A DNA stretch of 28,553 nt from Minisyncoccota bacterium (GCA_028712605.1 JAQTPV010000006.1:1-28553), one strand, 5' to 3'; shown: positions 1 to 9,131, counted from the stretch's first letter. The notes: a model not told the origin generated them from the letters alone. A program made the numbers and translations.

Positions 1-221
1 CGCCTGTTTCTACGCGCAACGATGCTGATGACATTAAGGATAAGTCAGCCACAGAGCAAGTTGGCGCTTTGGTTTCCTTGGCCTTAAGTTCAGGGGTCAG
101 TAAGGCTATTCATGTTGCTCAAGATCTTAACAACCCTGCTATTTTAGATGAACTGCACGATACTTTAATTGATACTTATTTCAACCAGCTAGTCCAAATG
201 GGGATTATCAAATTACAATAA
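1..221 (+). CDS. C-terminal fragment of an unknown protein (5' truncated)
   Basis: An open frame enters from the left edge (first full codon at base 3) and ends with TAA at 219-221. About 72 residues are visible, with no recognisable motif. The segment is acidic to neutral and looks helical, ending in TYFNQLVQMGIIKLQ. Its stop codon sits directly before the AAGG that probably serves the next gene, so the two are likely co-transcribed. That neighbour is a VirD4-like ATPase, so a role near a type IV secretion locus is possible, but this is inference from position only. The start and most of the protein lie outside the window. Confidence 0.6.
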   Translation, partial: PVSTRNDADDIKDKSATEQVGALVSLALSSGVSKAIHVAQDLNNPAILDELHDTLIDTYFNQLVQMGIIKLQ

Positions 222-231
222 GGTGCTTTTT

Positions 232-2694
232 ATGATTCTCAATTTTCAAAGCCCTATTCCTTGGAACATTATTCTATCAGCCGGAGTAATTATTTTGGCT
301 GTTCTTATTTTATTTTTTTCATTTAGGCGCGAAAGAGCGCGTCGCTTTTTACAAAGAGGGTTAGGCGCTCAATTATTTTTGGTAAGCGTGCCCCAGATGA
401 TTTTGCAGCCCGGGGAAAAAGAGTCTACCTTAGAGGAGTATTTAAAACCAGCGGAGCAGTTTTTCTATGGCCTATCGGCCGCTAAAGACTATCACAAATT
501 GAAGAGATGGCTCTTCGGCAATCCCAGTATTGTTTTTGAAATTGCAGTCAATCGTCTCAGCGAAGAAATTAATTTCTATTTTGCTTGCCCCAGGAGGTTA
601 TCTGGCATGATTGAAAAGCAGGTTTTGAGCTTTTGGCCCAAAGCCAGCGTTCAACCAGTTAACGATTACAATATTTTCAACCCGGAAGGGGTTTCTTTGG
701 GTGCTGCAGCTATCTTGGAGCGTTCAGCTGTTTTGCCGTTGAAGAATTATCAAGAGCTAAGGGTTGACCCGCTTTCGTCTATCACCAGTGTTTTAACGAA
801 ACTAGCCAAAGCGGGAGAGGGGGCGGCTGTTCAGGTTTTGGTGAGGCCAAGCAAACCCTTGCATAAAAGAGCAGCTAAGGTAGCGCAATCTATCCAAAAA
901 GGCGGCAAGGTAGAAGATGCTTTGATTGGCATGGGCGATAATGTTTTTACTAAAACGAGTGATTTCCTGTCCGCTCAGAAATCTAAAAAACCAGAGGATG
1001 ATTTAAAGAATAAGCAAGAGGTAACCCCTATCCAACAGGAGATTATCGCTGCTATCACCAAAAAAGCTGCTCAGCCCATCTTTGATGTAAACTTAAGATT
1101 GTTGGCCTCTTCCAGTGATATAGATAGGACAAGGATAGTTTTAGCGGAGCTGGAAAGCGCTTTTGACCAGTTTAATACTGGCTTAGCCAACCGTTTAAAA
1201 TTTAAGCATCCAAAACGAGGCAAGCTAAAGAGTTTGTTTTATTATTTTTCTTTTCGTATTTTTGACGAGAGAAATAGCATGAAACTTTCGGCTGCTGAAC
1301 TGGCTGGCATCTTCCACTTTCCCTTAACTCAACTATTAACTCCGCACCTGAAGTGGTTAAAGGCCAAGCAAGCCCCACCGCCAGAGAATATGCCTGAAGA
1401 GGGATTAACAATCGGCCAAAGTGTTTTCCGAGGTGAGGAAAGGTTGGTGAGAATGCTCCAAGATGATAGAAGGCGTCACTTCTATATTATTGGGCAAACG
1501 GGCACCGGCAAGTCTGCCTTTTTATCTAATTTAGTTAGGCAGGATATTGAAAGTGGCGAAGGTCTTTGTTTAATTGACCCGCATGGCGAGTTGGCGGAAA
1601 AAGTTTTAGCTGCTATACCGCCTCAACGAGCTGAAGACGTTATTTATTTCAATCCTGCAGACCCGGAAAGGGCTTTGGGATTAAATATGCTGGAATATAA
1701 TGCCGAATTTCCGGAATCAAAAACCCTTGTGGTTAACGAAATGTTAGAGATTTTTGAAAAGCTATATAATTTGCAGGCCCATGGATTTGGCGGCCCGATC
1801 TTTGAGCAGTATATGAGAAACTCTTTGTTGTTAGTCATGGAAAGCCCAGAGTCTGGCTCCACTCTCATTGAAATCCCTAGGGTTTTAGCCGACACAGCCT
1901 TTAGAAAGTATAAGCTATCTCATTGTAAAAATATTGTCGTTAAAAACTTTTGGGAGCTAGAGGCTGAAAAAGCCGGAGGGGAGGCTTCTTTAGCTAATAT
2001 GGTGCCTTATATTACCAGCAAGATGAATATTTTTATTGCCAATGATATGATGCGGCCGATTATTGCCCAGCAGAAGTCCGCTTTCAACTTTCGTGAGGTT
2101 TTGGATTCTCGCAAGATTTTATTGGTTAATTTATCTAAAGGCTTGTTAGGCGATACCAATAGTTTCCTATTGGGTATGATTATTGTGGGCAAGCTAATGA
2201 TTTCAGCTTTATCTAGGGCCGACGTTCCCGAAGAGCAAAGGCCAGATTTTCATTTGTATATCGATGAGTTTCAAAATGTAACCACTAAAACCATTTCCTC
2301 TGGTTTGTCGGAGGCTAGGAAATACCATCTTGATTTTATGCTGGCCCATCAGTTCATTGGCCAGCTTGATGAGCCAACCCAGAAGGCTATTTTTGGCAAC
2401 GTGGGCTCAATGATGGTTTTCAGGGTTGGTGCTGACGACGCTAAATACTTAGTCACCCAGTTTGGCCCGACCTTTGATGAAAAGGATTTAGTAAATTTAG
2501 ATAATTATAACGCCGCTTTAAGGCTGTTAATTCGGGGCGAAACATCCAAGCCTTTTAATATCGTAACTTTAGCGCCTAAGAATGGCGATCCAGAAATTGC
2601 TAAGTTAATTAAAGAGCTGTCTCGCGCTAAGTATGGGAAAAATAGGGCCTTGGTGGAGATGAATTTATCAGAAAGGTTACAGCAGAAATTTTGA
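232..2694 (+). CDS. VirD4/TraG-like type IV secretion coupling ATPase
   Basis: A membrane-anchored P-loop ATPase of about 820 aa, resembling type IV coupling proteins and DUF87/TraD-like translocases that feed DNA or protein to a secretion channel. Visible features, in order: a hydrophobic N-terminal segment (about residues 8-28); a long middle domain of unknown fold; Walker A GQTGTGKS near residue 421; an IDPHGE strand shortly after; Walker B LYIDEF near 675; and a following sensor-like stretch with AHQFIGQL. The start is taken at ATG 232, not the in-frame GTG at 223, because AAGG (220-223) lies 8 bases before the ATG. CPR genomes commonly carry such an ATPase with VirB4-like and VirB2-like genes; a VirB2-like pilin occurs at 27701. 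Substrate unknown. The ATPase family call is firm; the secretion role is inferred. Confidence 0.8.
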   Translation: MILNFQSPIPWNIILSAGVIILAVLILFFSFRRERARRFLQRGLGAQLFLVSVPQMILQPGEKESTLEEYLKPAEQFFYGLSAAKDYHKLKRWLFGNPSIVFEIAVNRLSEEINFYFACPRRLSGMIEKQVLSFWPKASVQPVNDYNIFNPEGVSLGAAAILERSAVLPLKNYQELRVDPLSSITSVLTKLAKAGEGAAVQVLVRPSKPLHKRAAKVAQSIQKGGKVEDALIGMGDNVFTKTSDFLSAQKSKKPEDDLKNKQEVTPIQQEIIAAITKKAAQPIFDVNLRLLASSSDIDRTRIVLAELESAFDQFNTGLANRLKFKHPKRGKLKSLFYYFSFRIFDERNSMKLSAAELAGIFHFPLTQLLTPHLKWLKAKQAPPPENMPEEGLTIGQSVFRGEERLVRMLQDDRRRHFYIIGQTGTGKSAFLSNLVRQDIESGEGLCLIDPHGELAEKVLAAIPPQRAEDVIYFNPADPERALGLNMLEYNAEFPESKTLVVNEMLEIFEKLYNLQAHGFGGPIFEQYMRNSLLLVMESPESGSTLIEIPRVLADTAFRKYKLSHCKNIVVKNFWELEAEKAGGEASLANMVPYITSKMNIFIANDMMRPIIAQQKSAFNFREVLDSRKILLVNLSKGLLGDTNSFLLGMIIVGKLMISALSRADVPEEQRPDFHLYIDEFQNVTTKTISSGLSEARKYHLDFMLAHQFIGQLDEPTQKAIFGNVGSMMVFRVGADDAKYLVTQFGPTFDEKDLVNLDNYNAALRLLIRGETSKPFNIVTLAPKNGDPEIAKLIKELSRAKYGKNRALVEMNLSERLQQKF

Positions 2695-2719
2695 CACTTT
2701 TTTAAAATAGCATTACAAT
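2691..2719 (+). promoter_or_regulatory. Sigma70-type promoter for the 574-aa gene
   Basis: TTGACA (2691-2696), a 17-base spacer and TACAAT (2714-2719). The -35 box overlaps the TGA stop of the upstream ATPase gene. Predicted transcription start is near 2726, giving a leader of about 13 bases, all A/T-rich and without a Shine-Dalgarno sequence. Confidence 0.75.
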
Positions 2720-2738
2720 AAAATAAAATTCTTATTAT

Positions 2739-4463
2739 ATGGCAACATCACCAGACAATTTACGTAATCCGCTTGAGAAGGAACGGCCGCAAGATGTGGC
2801 GCCCTGGGAACGAGAGGCTGAAGAGCAGAGGCAAAATCTATCAGAGCAATATGCTGAAAAGAATGCGTTTAAAGAAAGCACAAAAAGTGGAATTGACAGT
2901 CAAATAGAGGACTCCGTACAGCGGCAAAATGAGGAAATCGCTTTAAATTGGTTTAATAGCAAGAAGGCAGAATTGCGCAGTAAGGGTATCCCCGTTGACG
3001 TTTCTGATGATCAGAAGATCAATATTGCTATTCAAGAAGGTGCCTTTGAGGAATTGAAGAAATTTAAGGATATGTCGGTGGATGAGGTTGCTGGCTTGTC
3101 TGGCCAGGAAAAGAGCCGCTACCGGAAATATCAAGAAACCCAAGAATTGAATTTGCTAAAAACGGATTTACAAAAAGATGCTGTGCCCATCGGCAGTTAT
3201 GCCTTAAGCTTTAATTTTTTAAATAAAAAATATAAGGCTTTAAATAGTGAGATAGAGAATCTTCAAGCTCAACCCAATCCACCAGCTGAAATTATTCAAC
3301 CTAAGGTTGAAGCATTGAATAAACTTTTTACTTTAAGGTTGGATGCGGCTGAAAAAATATACGGGAAAAACTTTGCTAAGGAGGTGTCGGAGGGTATTGA
3401 GGTTGATGCGGATGCTGTTTTAAGGCGGCGCTTGACACCGATTGGTATTTCCGCTGATAAGGATGATTATATCCGGATGAATTTAGGGGCTACGACGAAT
3501 GCAGAGATAAAGAAAAGCGTTTTTGATAAGGATTGGATAGCCATACCCGAGGCTGATAGAACCACAAAGTATGGTGGGAATATGGATCTTTTTGTGGCTG
3601 AAAAAATTGCTGATATTCAAACAAAAATGACAAAAGATGGGAGAAAATTTTTTAGGAAAAGAATGGGCGGTGATTTAAGCGTAAGTCAAATTTTAACCTT
3701 GTTATCAAAAGGCATGAATCCGACAGAATTCCGAAGTAAGTGGAGCTGGCGGGGGAGACTATTACAATTCAAAGCAGATGGAGAGACTATGTCGCCTGAT
3801 GATTTCCATACGAAAATGGCCCAATTCACTACAGAGGTTGAAACAGTGGCCCAGGGAAAAGCCAAGGGTAAACTAAATGATTTCTGGGAGGCAGAGGCCA
3901 AAAAGGCTAAAGATGGAGAGTTTGATCAAGTTATACAAGAACGGCTTGATGGGCTTGAGCGTTTAAGTCCCTCTAAGATAAAAGAGATGTTCGGTCAACT
4001 GAAAGATCGTTTGGTTGCTGAATGGCAGACCGGTGAATTAAAAAAAGATCCCAAAACAAGGGAGCAAATTCAGAAAATTCAAGAAAAGTGGGGCGGGAAA
4101 ACAGCGGTAGATACTGCTAAGTTCGTAGCTGATGTTTTTCAGGGTAAGGGCCTGGAGAGATTGGGAGAGGGAACCTTGTTACAGGACGTGGGCCTTTGTT
4201 ATGACTTTTTTCAAAGTTGCGGTATTGATTTACCGCGGGCTGAAATTAAGAATTATTTGAAAGCTAATCAAGAGAAGTATAAAAAAACGAAGAAGAAGGG
4301 CAAGGGCTTCATGAGCTTCATCTTTGGGTTTTTTGAAAAGAAAAAGGAGCCAGTTGCTCCAGACAAGAAAAAAGGCAAGACGAAGAGGGGCGGGAGCACT
4401 TCAGCGGGAGGTACTGGTATGCCTCCGGGTGGCTTTGACCCTTTCGGTGGCTTTAGGCCGTAA
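2739..4463 (+). CDS. Unknown soluble protein, Lys- and Gly-rich C-terminus
   Basis: A 574-aa protein that I do not recognise. It is mostly charged and predicted helical, with no signal peptide and no convincing membrane span. The N-terminal 60 residues are very acidic and Gln-rich. Near residues 520-545 there is a short hydrophobic patch (FMSFIFGFF) flanked by lysine clusters, then a basic linker and a Gly/Pro-rich tail ending FGGFRP. The patch could dip into a membrane or bind a partner. It has its own strong promoter overlapping the end of the coupling-ATPase gene and starts at ATG 2739 with no SD. Its place between a secretion ATPase and a small helical protein hints at a cytoplasmic accessory role, but nothing in the sequence proves it. 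Confidence 0.7.
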   Translation: MATSPDNLRNPLEKERPQDVAPWEREAEEQRQNLSEQYAEKNAFKESTKSGIDSQIEDSVQRQNEEIALNWFNSKKAELRSKGIPVDVSDDQKINIAIQEGAFEELKKFKDMSVDEVAGLSGQEKSRYRKYQETQELNLLKTDLQKDAVPIGSYALSFNFLNKKYKALNSEIENLQAQPNPPAEIIQPKVEALNKLFTLRLDAAEKIYGKNFAKEVSEGIEVDADAVLRRRLTPIGISADKDDYIRMNLGATTNAEIKKSVFDKDWIAIPEADRTTKYGGNMDLFVAEKIADIQTKMTKDGRKFFRKRMGGDLSVSQILTLLSKGMNPTEFRSKWSWRGRLLQFKADGETMSPDDFHTKMAQFTTEVETVAQGKAKGKLNDFWEAEAKKAKDGEFDQVIQERLDGLERLSPSKIKEMFGQLKDRLVAEWQTGELKKDPKTREQIQKIQEKWGGKTAVDTAKFVADVFQGKGLERLGEGTLLQDVGLCYDFFQSCGIDLPRAEIKNYLKANQEKYKKTKKKGKGFMSFIFGFFEKKKEPVAPDKKKGKTKRGGSTSAGGTGMPPGGFDPFGGFRP

Positions 4464-4488
4464 ATCAACTTTAAAATAAAATGTTATT

Positions 4489-4701
4489 ATGGATAATCCA
4501 TTTCTTCACAATGACGCCTTAATCAGATTTATCCAGGCTTGCGGGCTTGACGAGGAAGGCAAGCAATTTTTGATTTCTAAGGTGCCCCAACTTGATGATG
4601 AAGAGCGAATTTCTCTTTTTGAAACCTTAAAAGAAGTGTTTTTATTGGATATGGAGCAAAAAGAATCCTTGGAGCGGCTGAATCAATATTTGCATAGTTA
4701 G
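4489..4701 (+). CDS. Unknown 70-aa acidic helical protein
   Basis: A short acidic protein with alternating hydrophobic and charged residues, consistent with three helices (for example DEEGKQFLISKVPQL and EERISLFETLKEVFLL). It has no signal peptide, metal motif or known domain. It follows the 574-aa gene by 25 bases, so it is probably in the same transcript; a weak TAAAAT at 4472-4477 could be a separate -10. Its TAG stop (4699-4701) overlaps the TAA stop of uvrB on the other strand. Clean codon usage and the position support a real gene; function unknown. Confidence 0.6.
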   Translation: MDNPFLHNDALIRFIQACGLDEEGKQFLISKVPQLDDEERISLFETLKEVFLLDMEQKESLERLNQYLHS

Positions 4702-6635
4702 TGCCTTAGTTTTTTGATTAAATCTCTTATATCGGCTGCTCGTTCAAAGTCTAAGTTGGCGGCAGCTTGTTTCATTTCGGCTTCTAAAATTTTAATATCA
4801 TTGATGGTGCCGAACTCGGCCATTATCTGCTTTTCCTTACTGGCAAATTGCCAGTTTTTTATTTCCTTATTAATCGCTTGAGGAGTAATGCCGTGCTTTT
4901 TATTATATTGAACCTGTATCTTCCTGCGCCTTTCTACTTCTTTAATGGCTGATTTCATAGAAAGAGTGAGCTTATCGGCGTATAAAATTACGCGACCGTC
5001 TATGTTGCGGGCTGCTCGGCCCATAGTTTGAATTAAAGTGGTTTCGTTCCTTAAAAACCCCTCTTTATCAGCATCTAAAATAGCCACTAAGGCTACCTCT
5101 GGCAAATCCAAGCCCTCCCTTAATAAATTAATGCCGATAATAACGTCAAATTCACCTTGCCTTAGTTTGTTTAAAATTTCAGGGCGTTCTAGGGTTTTAA
5201 CTTCCGAGTGCAGATATTGAGCCTTGATGCCTTGCTGCTTTAAGTAGTCAGCTAATTCTTCTGCCATTCTTTTAGTTAGAGTGACAGCCAGTACCCTTTG
5301 TTGTTTTTGTGTGGCTTGTTTTATTTCTAAAATTAAATTTTGCACTTGTCGTTCGGTAGGCCTAACCTCAATGGCAGGTTCTAATAGGCCGGTTGGCCTT
5401 ACCAATTGCTCAACAATGAATTCTTTAGTGGCCTTATGTTTTTCATAGGCCCCGGGAGTAGCTGAAACGTAAATGGCTTGGTTAATTTTTTTCTCAAACT
5501 CTTCAAATTTTAAAGGGCGGTTATCTAAACAGGAAGGCAGCCGAAAACCATGCTCAATCAAGACATCTTTTCGGGCTTTATCGGTATTGTACATGGCATG
5601 GACTTGCGGAACAGTCATGTGCGATTCATCTATAACCACCAAGAAATCATTTGGGAAATAACCGAGTAAGGAAAAGGGGGTGGAGCCAGGCTCTCTGAAT
5701 TCAAAATAACGAGAATAGTTTTCAATACCATGGCAATAACCAACATTTTGAATCATCTCAATATCATAATTAGTTCGTTGCTCTAATCTTTGGGCTTCTA
5801 ATAATTTGTTTTGTTTTTTTAGTTCAGCCAGTCTTTCCTGCAAGTCGTTTTCAATATTGGCCATAGCAGTTTTTACTTTGCTCTCCGGTGATACCCAAAA
5901 CTGGGCTGGGAAAAGCGTTACTTTGTGGATGGGCACGTACTTGGCATCAAGCCGGCCTTGATAATCTTTTTGATGGATTTGGCTGATTTCATCGCCGAAA
6001 AATTCTACTTTGGTAATCTTTTCTCCTGCAGCCGAAAAGACTTCTACTATTTCTCCTCTAACCCTGAAGCTGCCGGGTTTGGGGTCGGTGTCATTTCGCT
6101 GGTAAAGCAGGGCGGTAAGCCTTCTTAAAAATTCTTGCCTTTTGATTTTTTGTTCCATTTTGATCTCAAAGCTGACATTTTGGTAGTCTTCTGGTGAGCC
6201 AATATTATAAATGCAAGAAACTGAAGCTACGATGATAATATCTCTGCGTTGTATTAAATCCTGGACAGCGGCGTGGCGTAAGTGGTCAATCTGTTCGTTG
6301 ATGCTGGCATCTTTTTCAATGTAGGTATCGGTTTGGGGGATATAAGCTTCAGGCTGATAATAATCGTAGTAAGAAACAAAATAGTGAACGCCGTTTTCTG
6401 GAAAGAAGTCTTTAAATTCTTGGTAGAGTTGAGCAGCCAAGGTTTTGTTATGAGAGATAACCAAGGTGGGCTTTTGCGTTTTTTCAATTACATTGGCCAA
6501 ACTAAAGGTTTTTCCAGATCCGGTTACACCCAAAAGCACTTGGTGCTTAACCCCAGATTCTAAATTCCTCATCAGCTGTTCTATGGCCCTGGGCTGGTCC
6601 CCTGTGGGTTTGAATTTGGAAACTAATTTAAACAT
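4698..6635 (-). CDS. uvrB: Excinuclease ABC subunit B
   Basis: The damage-verifying helicase of nucleotide excision repair: it is loaded by UvrA2, inserts a beta-hairpin into the duplex, and recruits UvrC for incision. At 645 aa it is near the usual 660-670. Visible features: Walker A GVTGSGKT (residues 36-43); the Tyr-rich beta-hairpin YYDYYQPEAYIP (89-100); DESH as the DEAD-like motif; YVSATPG; helicase motif VI QTMGRAARN; and a C-terminal UVR domain (LEAEMKQAA through LIKKLR) that contacts UvrC. The start is ATG at 6635, only 20 bases from the divergent ruvA start, so the two repair genes may share control. No terminator separates it from the convergent 70-aa gene. Confidence 0.97.
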   Translation of the reverse strand: MFKLVSKFKPTGDQPRAIEQLMRNLESGVKHQVLLGVTGSGKTFSLANVIEKTQKPTLVISHNKTLAAQLYQEFKDFFPENGVHYFVSYYDYYQPEAYIPQTDTYIEKDASINEQIDHLRHAAVQDLIQRRDIIIVASVSCIYNIGSPEDYQNVSFEIKMEQKIKRQEFLRRLTALLYQRNDTDPKPGSFRVRGEIVEVFSAAGEKITKVEFFGDEISQIHQKDYQGRLDAKYVPIHKVTLFPAQFWVSPESKVKTAMANIENDLQERLAELKKQNKLLEAQRLEQRTNYDIEMIQNVGYCHGIENYSRYFEFREPGSTPFSLLGYFPNDFLVVIDESHMTVPQVHAMYNTDKARKDVLIEHGFRLPSCLDNRPLKFEEFEKKINQAIYVSATPGAYEKHKATKEFIVEQLVRPTGLLEPAIEVRPTERQVQNLILEIKQATQKQQRVLAVTLTKRMAEELADYLKQQGIKAQYLHSEVKTLERPEILNKLRQGEFDVIIGINLLREGLDLPEVALVAILDADKEGFLRNETTLIQTMGRAARNIDGRVILYADKLTLSMKSAIKEVERRRKIQVQYNKKHGITPQAINKEIKNWQFASKEKQIMAEFGTINDIKILEAEMKQAAANLDFERAADIRDLIKKLRH

Positions 6636-6643
6636 GGTAGAAT
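6616..6643 (+). promoter_or_regulatory. Probable ruvA promoter
   Basis: TTGGAA (6616-6621), a 16-base spacer and TAGAAT (6638-6643), placing the start of transcription near 6650, about 6 bases before the ruvA ATG. It lies mostly inside the beginning of divergent uvrB. A matching uvrB promoter was not clear (TATTCT on the minus strand at 6646-6651 is a candidate -10 only). Confidence 0.5.
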
Positions 6644-6655
6644 AAAGAATAGGCT

Positions 6656-7234
6656 ATGATAGCATATCTTCAGGGAAAAATCATTTTGAAAAAGGATAGT
6701 TTTGCAATTGTTGAGGTTGGCGGGGTTGGTTACGAAGTTTATTTAGCTGATGCAGCCATCAAAAAAATACCAGATATCGGCGGGTCAGTGGAGCTATTTT
6801 GCCATTTAGATGTTAACGAAAGGGGCTTGAAGCTTTACGGTTTTTTCACCTTTGAAGAATTAGAATTTTTCAAGATTGTACGTAATATCCAAGGGGTTGG
6901 ACCAAGGGCAGCCTTGGAGATTTCAGGAATTGGGCCATTAGAGAAGATTCAAGCAGAGATTGAAAGCGGTAACTTGAAATTTTTGGATGGGATTTCAGGC
7001 ATCGGGCCTAAAAAAGCCGCTAAGGTTATTTTGGAGTTGTCGGGTCAGCTCAAAACAGCTAAATCAATAGTTAAGAAAACAAAGGACAGCTTGGGGCAGG
7101 ACGAAGCCTTTCTAGCTTTGGCTCATTTGGGCTTCCCCAAGGGGGCTATTCAGGAGGCTTTATCACAATTACCACTGGAGATTAAAGACACTCAAGAGAA
7201 GATAGCGGAGGCTTTAAAGGTTTTGGGCAAGTGA
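6656..7234 (+). CDS. ruvA: Holliday junction DNA-binding protein RuvA
   Basis: RuvA tetramers bind four-way junctions and load the RuvB motor for branch migration in recombination. The 192 aa match the family. Visible features: the N-terminal OB-fold (MIAYLQGKI, then VGGVGYEV); the domain II helix-hairpin-helix repeats NIQGVGPRAALEI and GISGIGPKKAAKVI; and a shorter C-terminal domain III (about residues 148-192) that contacts RuvB. The start at 6656 gives the canonical N-terminus. It is the first gene of a tight plus-strand cluster; archease begins one base after the ruvA stop (TGATATG), suggesting translational coupling. Confidence 0.96.
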   Translation: MIAYLQGKIILKKDSFAIVEVGGVGYEVYLADAAIKKIPDIGGSVELFCHLDVNERGLKLYGFFTFEELEFFKIVRNIQGVGPRAALEISGIGPLEKIQAEIESGNLKFLDGISGIGPKKAAKVILELSGQLKTAKSIVKKTKDSLGQDEAFLALAHLGFPKGAIQEALSQLPLEIKDTQEKIAEALKVLGK

Positions 7235-7235
7235 T

Positions 7236-7649
7236 ATGGGCCAAAAATACGAAGTTTTACCACATACGGCGGATTATAAGGTAAAAGTTTTCGGTAATAC
7301 TAAGGAGGAGCTATTTAGCAATGCTGTTTTAGCAATGTATGATGGCCTGAAGCCTCGCCTTTCTCCTGGTAATGAGAGAATTAAAAAATCAATTTCTTTG
7401 AATTCTGCTGACTCGTCTGCCCTTTTGGCAGACTTTTTAAGTGAGGTCTTGTATCTAATGCAAGTTCATAAGGAAGTTTATAACGAGTTGAGGTTTCTTA
7501 GCTTAATTGATTCTCAACTAGCTGTTAAGTTGACTGGTCAAAAAGTAGAAGGGTTTGGGGAAGATATTAAAGCAGTTACTTATCATGATTTAGATGTGCA
7601 TCAGCGAAACGACGGCTCCTGGGAAGCCATGATTTTATTTGATATTTAG
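7236..7649 (+). CDS. Archease, RtcB-activating protein
   Basis: Archease is a small metal-binding protein that helps RtcB form its guanylate intermediate and lets it turn over many times. The 137 aa match the family. The N-terminus has HTADYKVKVFG, which contains the family Asp, and the C-terminus has VTYHDLDV and then ILFDI with a penultimate acidic residue, both family hallmarks. It lies between ruvA and rtcB with one-base gaps, and the pairing with rtcB directly downstream is the classic arrangement. Acts in the cytoplasm. No oddities seen. Confidence 0.93.
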   Translation: MGQKYEVLPHTADYKVKVFGNTKEELFSNAVLAMYDGLKPRLSPGNERIKKSISLNSADSSALLADFLSEVLYLMQVHKEVYNELRFLSLIDSQLAVKLTGQKVEGFGEDIKAVTYHDLDVHQRNDGSWEAMILFDI

Positions 7650-7650
7650 C

Positions 7651-9090
7651 ATGTTCGGTATTAATAATTTTAAAAAGATATCGGAATGGGTGTGGGAGTT
7701 GCCAAGCAATTTTAGGGCTGATATGGAAGTGCCAGCTCGGGTTTACGCTTCAGAGAAAATGCTGGAGGATATTTTTCGTGATGAGTCCATCCCGCAGTTA
7801 GTGAATACTGCTACCCTGCCGGGCCTTGTAAAATATGCTTTAGTTATGCCCGATGCTCATGAGGGTTATGGTTTTCCCATCGGCGGGGTGGCGGCTATTA
7901 GAGCGTCAGATGGTGTTATATCGCCTGGCGGCATTGGTTTTGATCAAAATTGCGGGGTTAGGGTGTTGCTTTCTGATTATCAGGCCGCAGAGCTCAAGCC
8001 ATACTTAGAGAAATTAGCTGATAAAATTCAAAAAGAAGTTCCTTCTGGCTTGGGCAAGGGCAGGCAAGTTAAACTTTCTATTGAACAAATTGATAAAATT
8101 TTAGAGGGAGGCTCGAAGCATTTGGTAGAGCAAGGCTATGGTGAAGCTGGAGACATTGAGTATTGTGAGTCTAATGGCTGTATGAGGCAGGCTCAAGCCG
8201 CGGTTGTTTCTGATAAGGCTAAGATGAGAGGTAGGGATCAGGTGGGGACTTTGGGCAGCGGCAATCATTTCTTGGAGGTTCAAAAAGTGGAGGAGATTTT
8301 TGATGAAAAAGTAGCACAGACCTTTGGGCTATTCGCAGGGCAGGCGGTGGTTATGGTGCATACTGGCTCTCGGGGCTTGGGGCATCAAAACTGCACCGAC
8401 TACTTGCAATTGTTAGATAAAGCGGCGTCTCAATATGGCATTAAAATACCGGACAGAGAGTTAGCGTGCGTGCCTTTTAGCTCCCCCGAAGGGCAAAGGT
8501 TTTTTTCAGCTATGGCGGCTGGCGCTAATTATGCTTGGGCTAACAGGCAGATGATAACCCATCACATCAGAAAGGCTTGGCAGACGGTTTTTAGTAAGGG
8601 TAATTTATCTTTACTTTATGATGTGGCACACAATATTGCTAAGGTGGAAACCCATGAGGTTGATGGCCAAAAAATGGAATTAGTGGTGCACCGTAAGGGC
8701 GCAACCCGTGCTTTGCCGGCTGGGCATCCAGAAATTCCAACTAAGCACAAGCAAGTCGGTCAGCCGGTATTAATACCAGGCTCCATGGGTACAGCTTCAT
8801 ATATTTTAGTTGGCAGTAAGGGAGGACGGGAGTCTTGGTATTCTACGGCCCATGGAGCAGGTAGGACAATGTCTCGCCATGCCGCCATTAAGTCTATTTC
8901 AGGTCAGCAGATTGTGAAGGACCTGCAAGCCCTGGGCATAGTGGTTAAATGCCATAATCTTCGTGGTATTGCTGAAGAGGCCCCGCAGGCTTACAAAAAT
9001 ATAGACGAAGTGGTTGAGGTGGTGCATAAGGCTGGCTTGTCTCGGAGGGTCGCTAAGTTAGTGCCGTTGGCAGTTATTAAGGGTGAATAG
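7651..9090 (+). CDS. rtcB: RNA-splicing ligase RtcB
   Basis: RtcB joins RNA ends carrying a 3'-phosphate or 2',3'-cyclic phosphate to 5'-OH ends, using GTP and Mn2+. It serves tRNA splicing in archaea and eukaryotes and RNA repair in bacteria. The 479 aa resemble the longer archaeal-type form. Visible features: DQNCGVR with the metal-binding Cys (residue 101), GSGNHFLE, HTGSRGLGHQNC, YDVAHNIAK, GSMGTASYIL, and HGAGR with the His that is guanylylated in the family (401). I start at ATG 7651, one base after the archease TAG; an in-frame TTG at 7639 inside archease is less likely. No introns were seen in the eleven nearby tRNA genes, so its substrate is open. Confidence 0.96.
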   Translation: MFGINNFKKISEWVWELPSNFRADMEVPARVYASEKMLEDIFRDESIPQLVNTATLPGLVKYALVMPDAHEGYGFPIGGVAAIRASDGVISPGGIGFDQNCGVRVLLSDYQAAELKPYLEKLADKIQKEVPSGLGKGRQVKLSIEQIDKILEGGSKHLVEQGYGEAGDIEYCESNGCMRQAQAAVVSDKAKMRGRDQVGTLGSGNHFLEVQKVEEIFDEKVAQTFGLFAGQAVVMVHTGSRGLGHQNCTDYLQLLDKAASQYGIKIPDRELACVPFSSPEGQRFFSAMAAGANYAWANRQMITHHIRKAWQTVFSKGNLSLLYDVAHNIAKVETHEVDGQKMELVVHRKGATRALPAGHPEIPTKHKQVGQPVLIPGSMGTASYILVGSKGGRESWYSTAHGAGRTMSRHAAIKSISGQQIVKDLQALGIVVKCHNLRGIAEEAPQAYKNIDEVVEVVHKAGLSRRVAKLVPLAVIKGE

Positions 9091-9102
9091 TTTAGCGTGG
9101 GG

Positions 9103-9131
9103 TTTACAAAAGGCCAAAAAGTGAGTAATAT
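9103..9131 (+). promoter_or_regulatory. Promoter for the 57-aa basic protein
   Basis: TTTACA (9103-9108), a 17-base spacer and TAATAT (9126-9131) lie 12 bases past the rtcB stop. Predicted start is near 9138, giving a leader of about 38 bases that carries GGAGG (9160-9164), 11 bases before ATG 9176. Confidence 0.7.
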
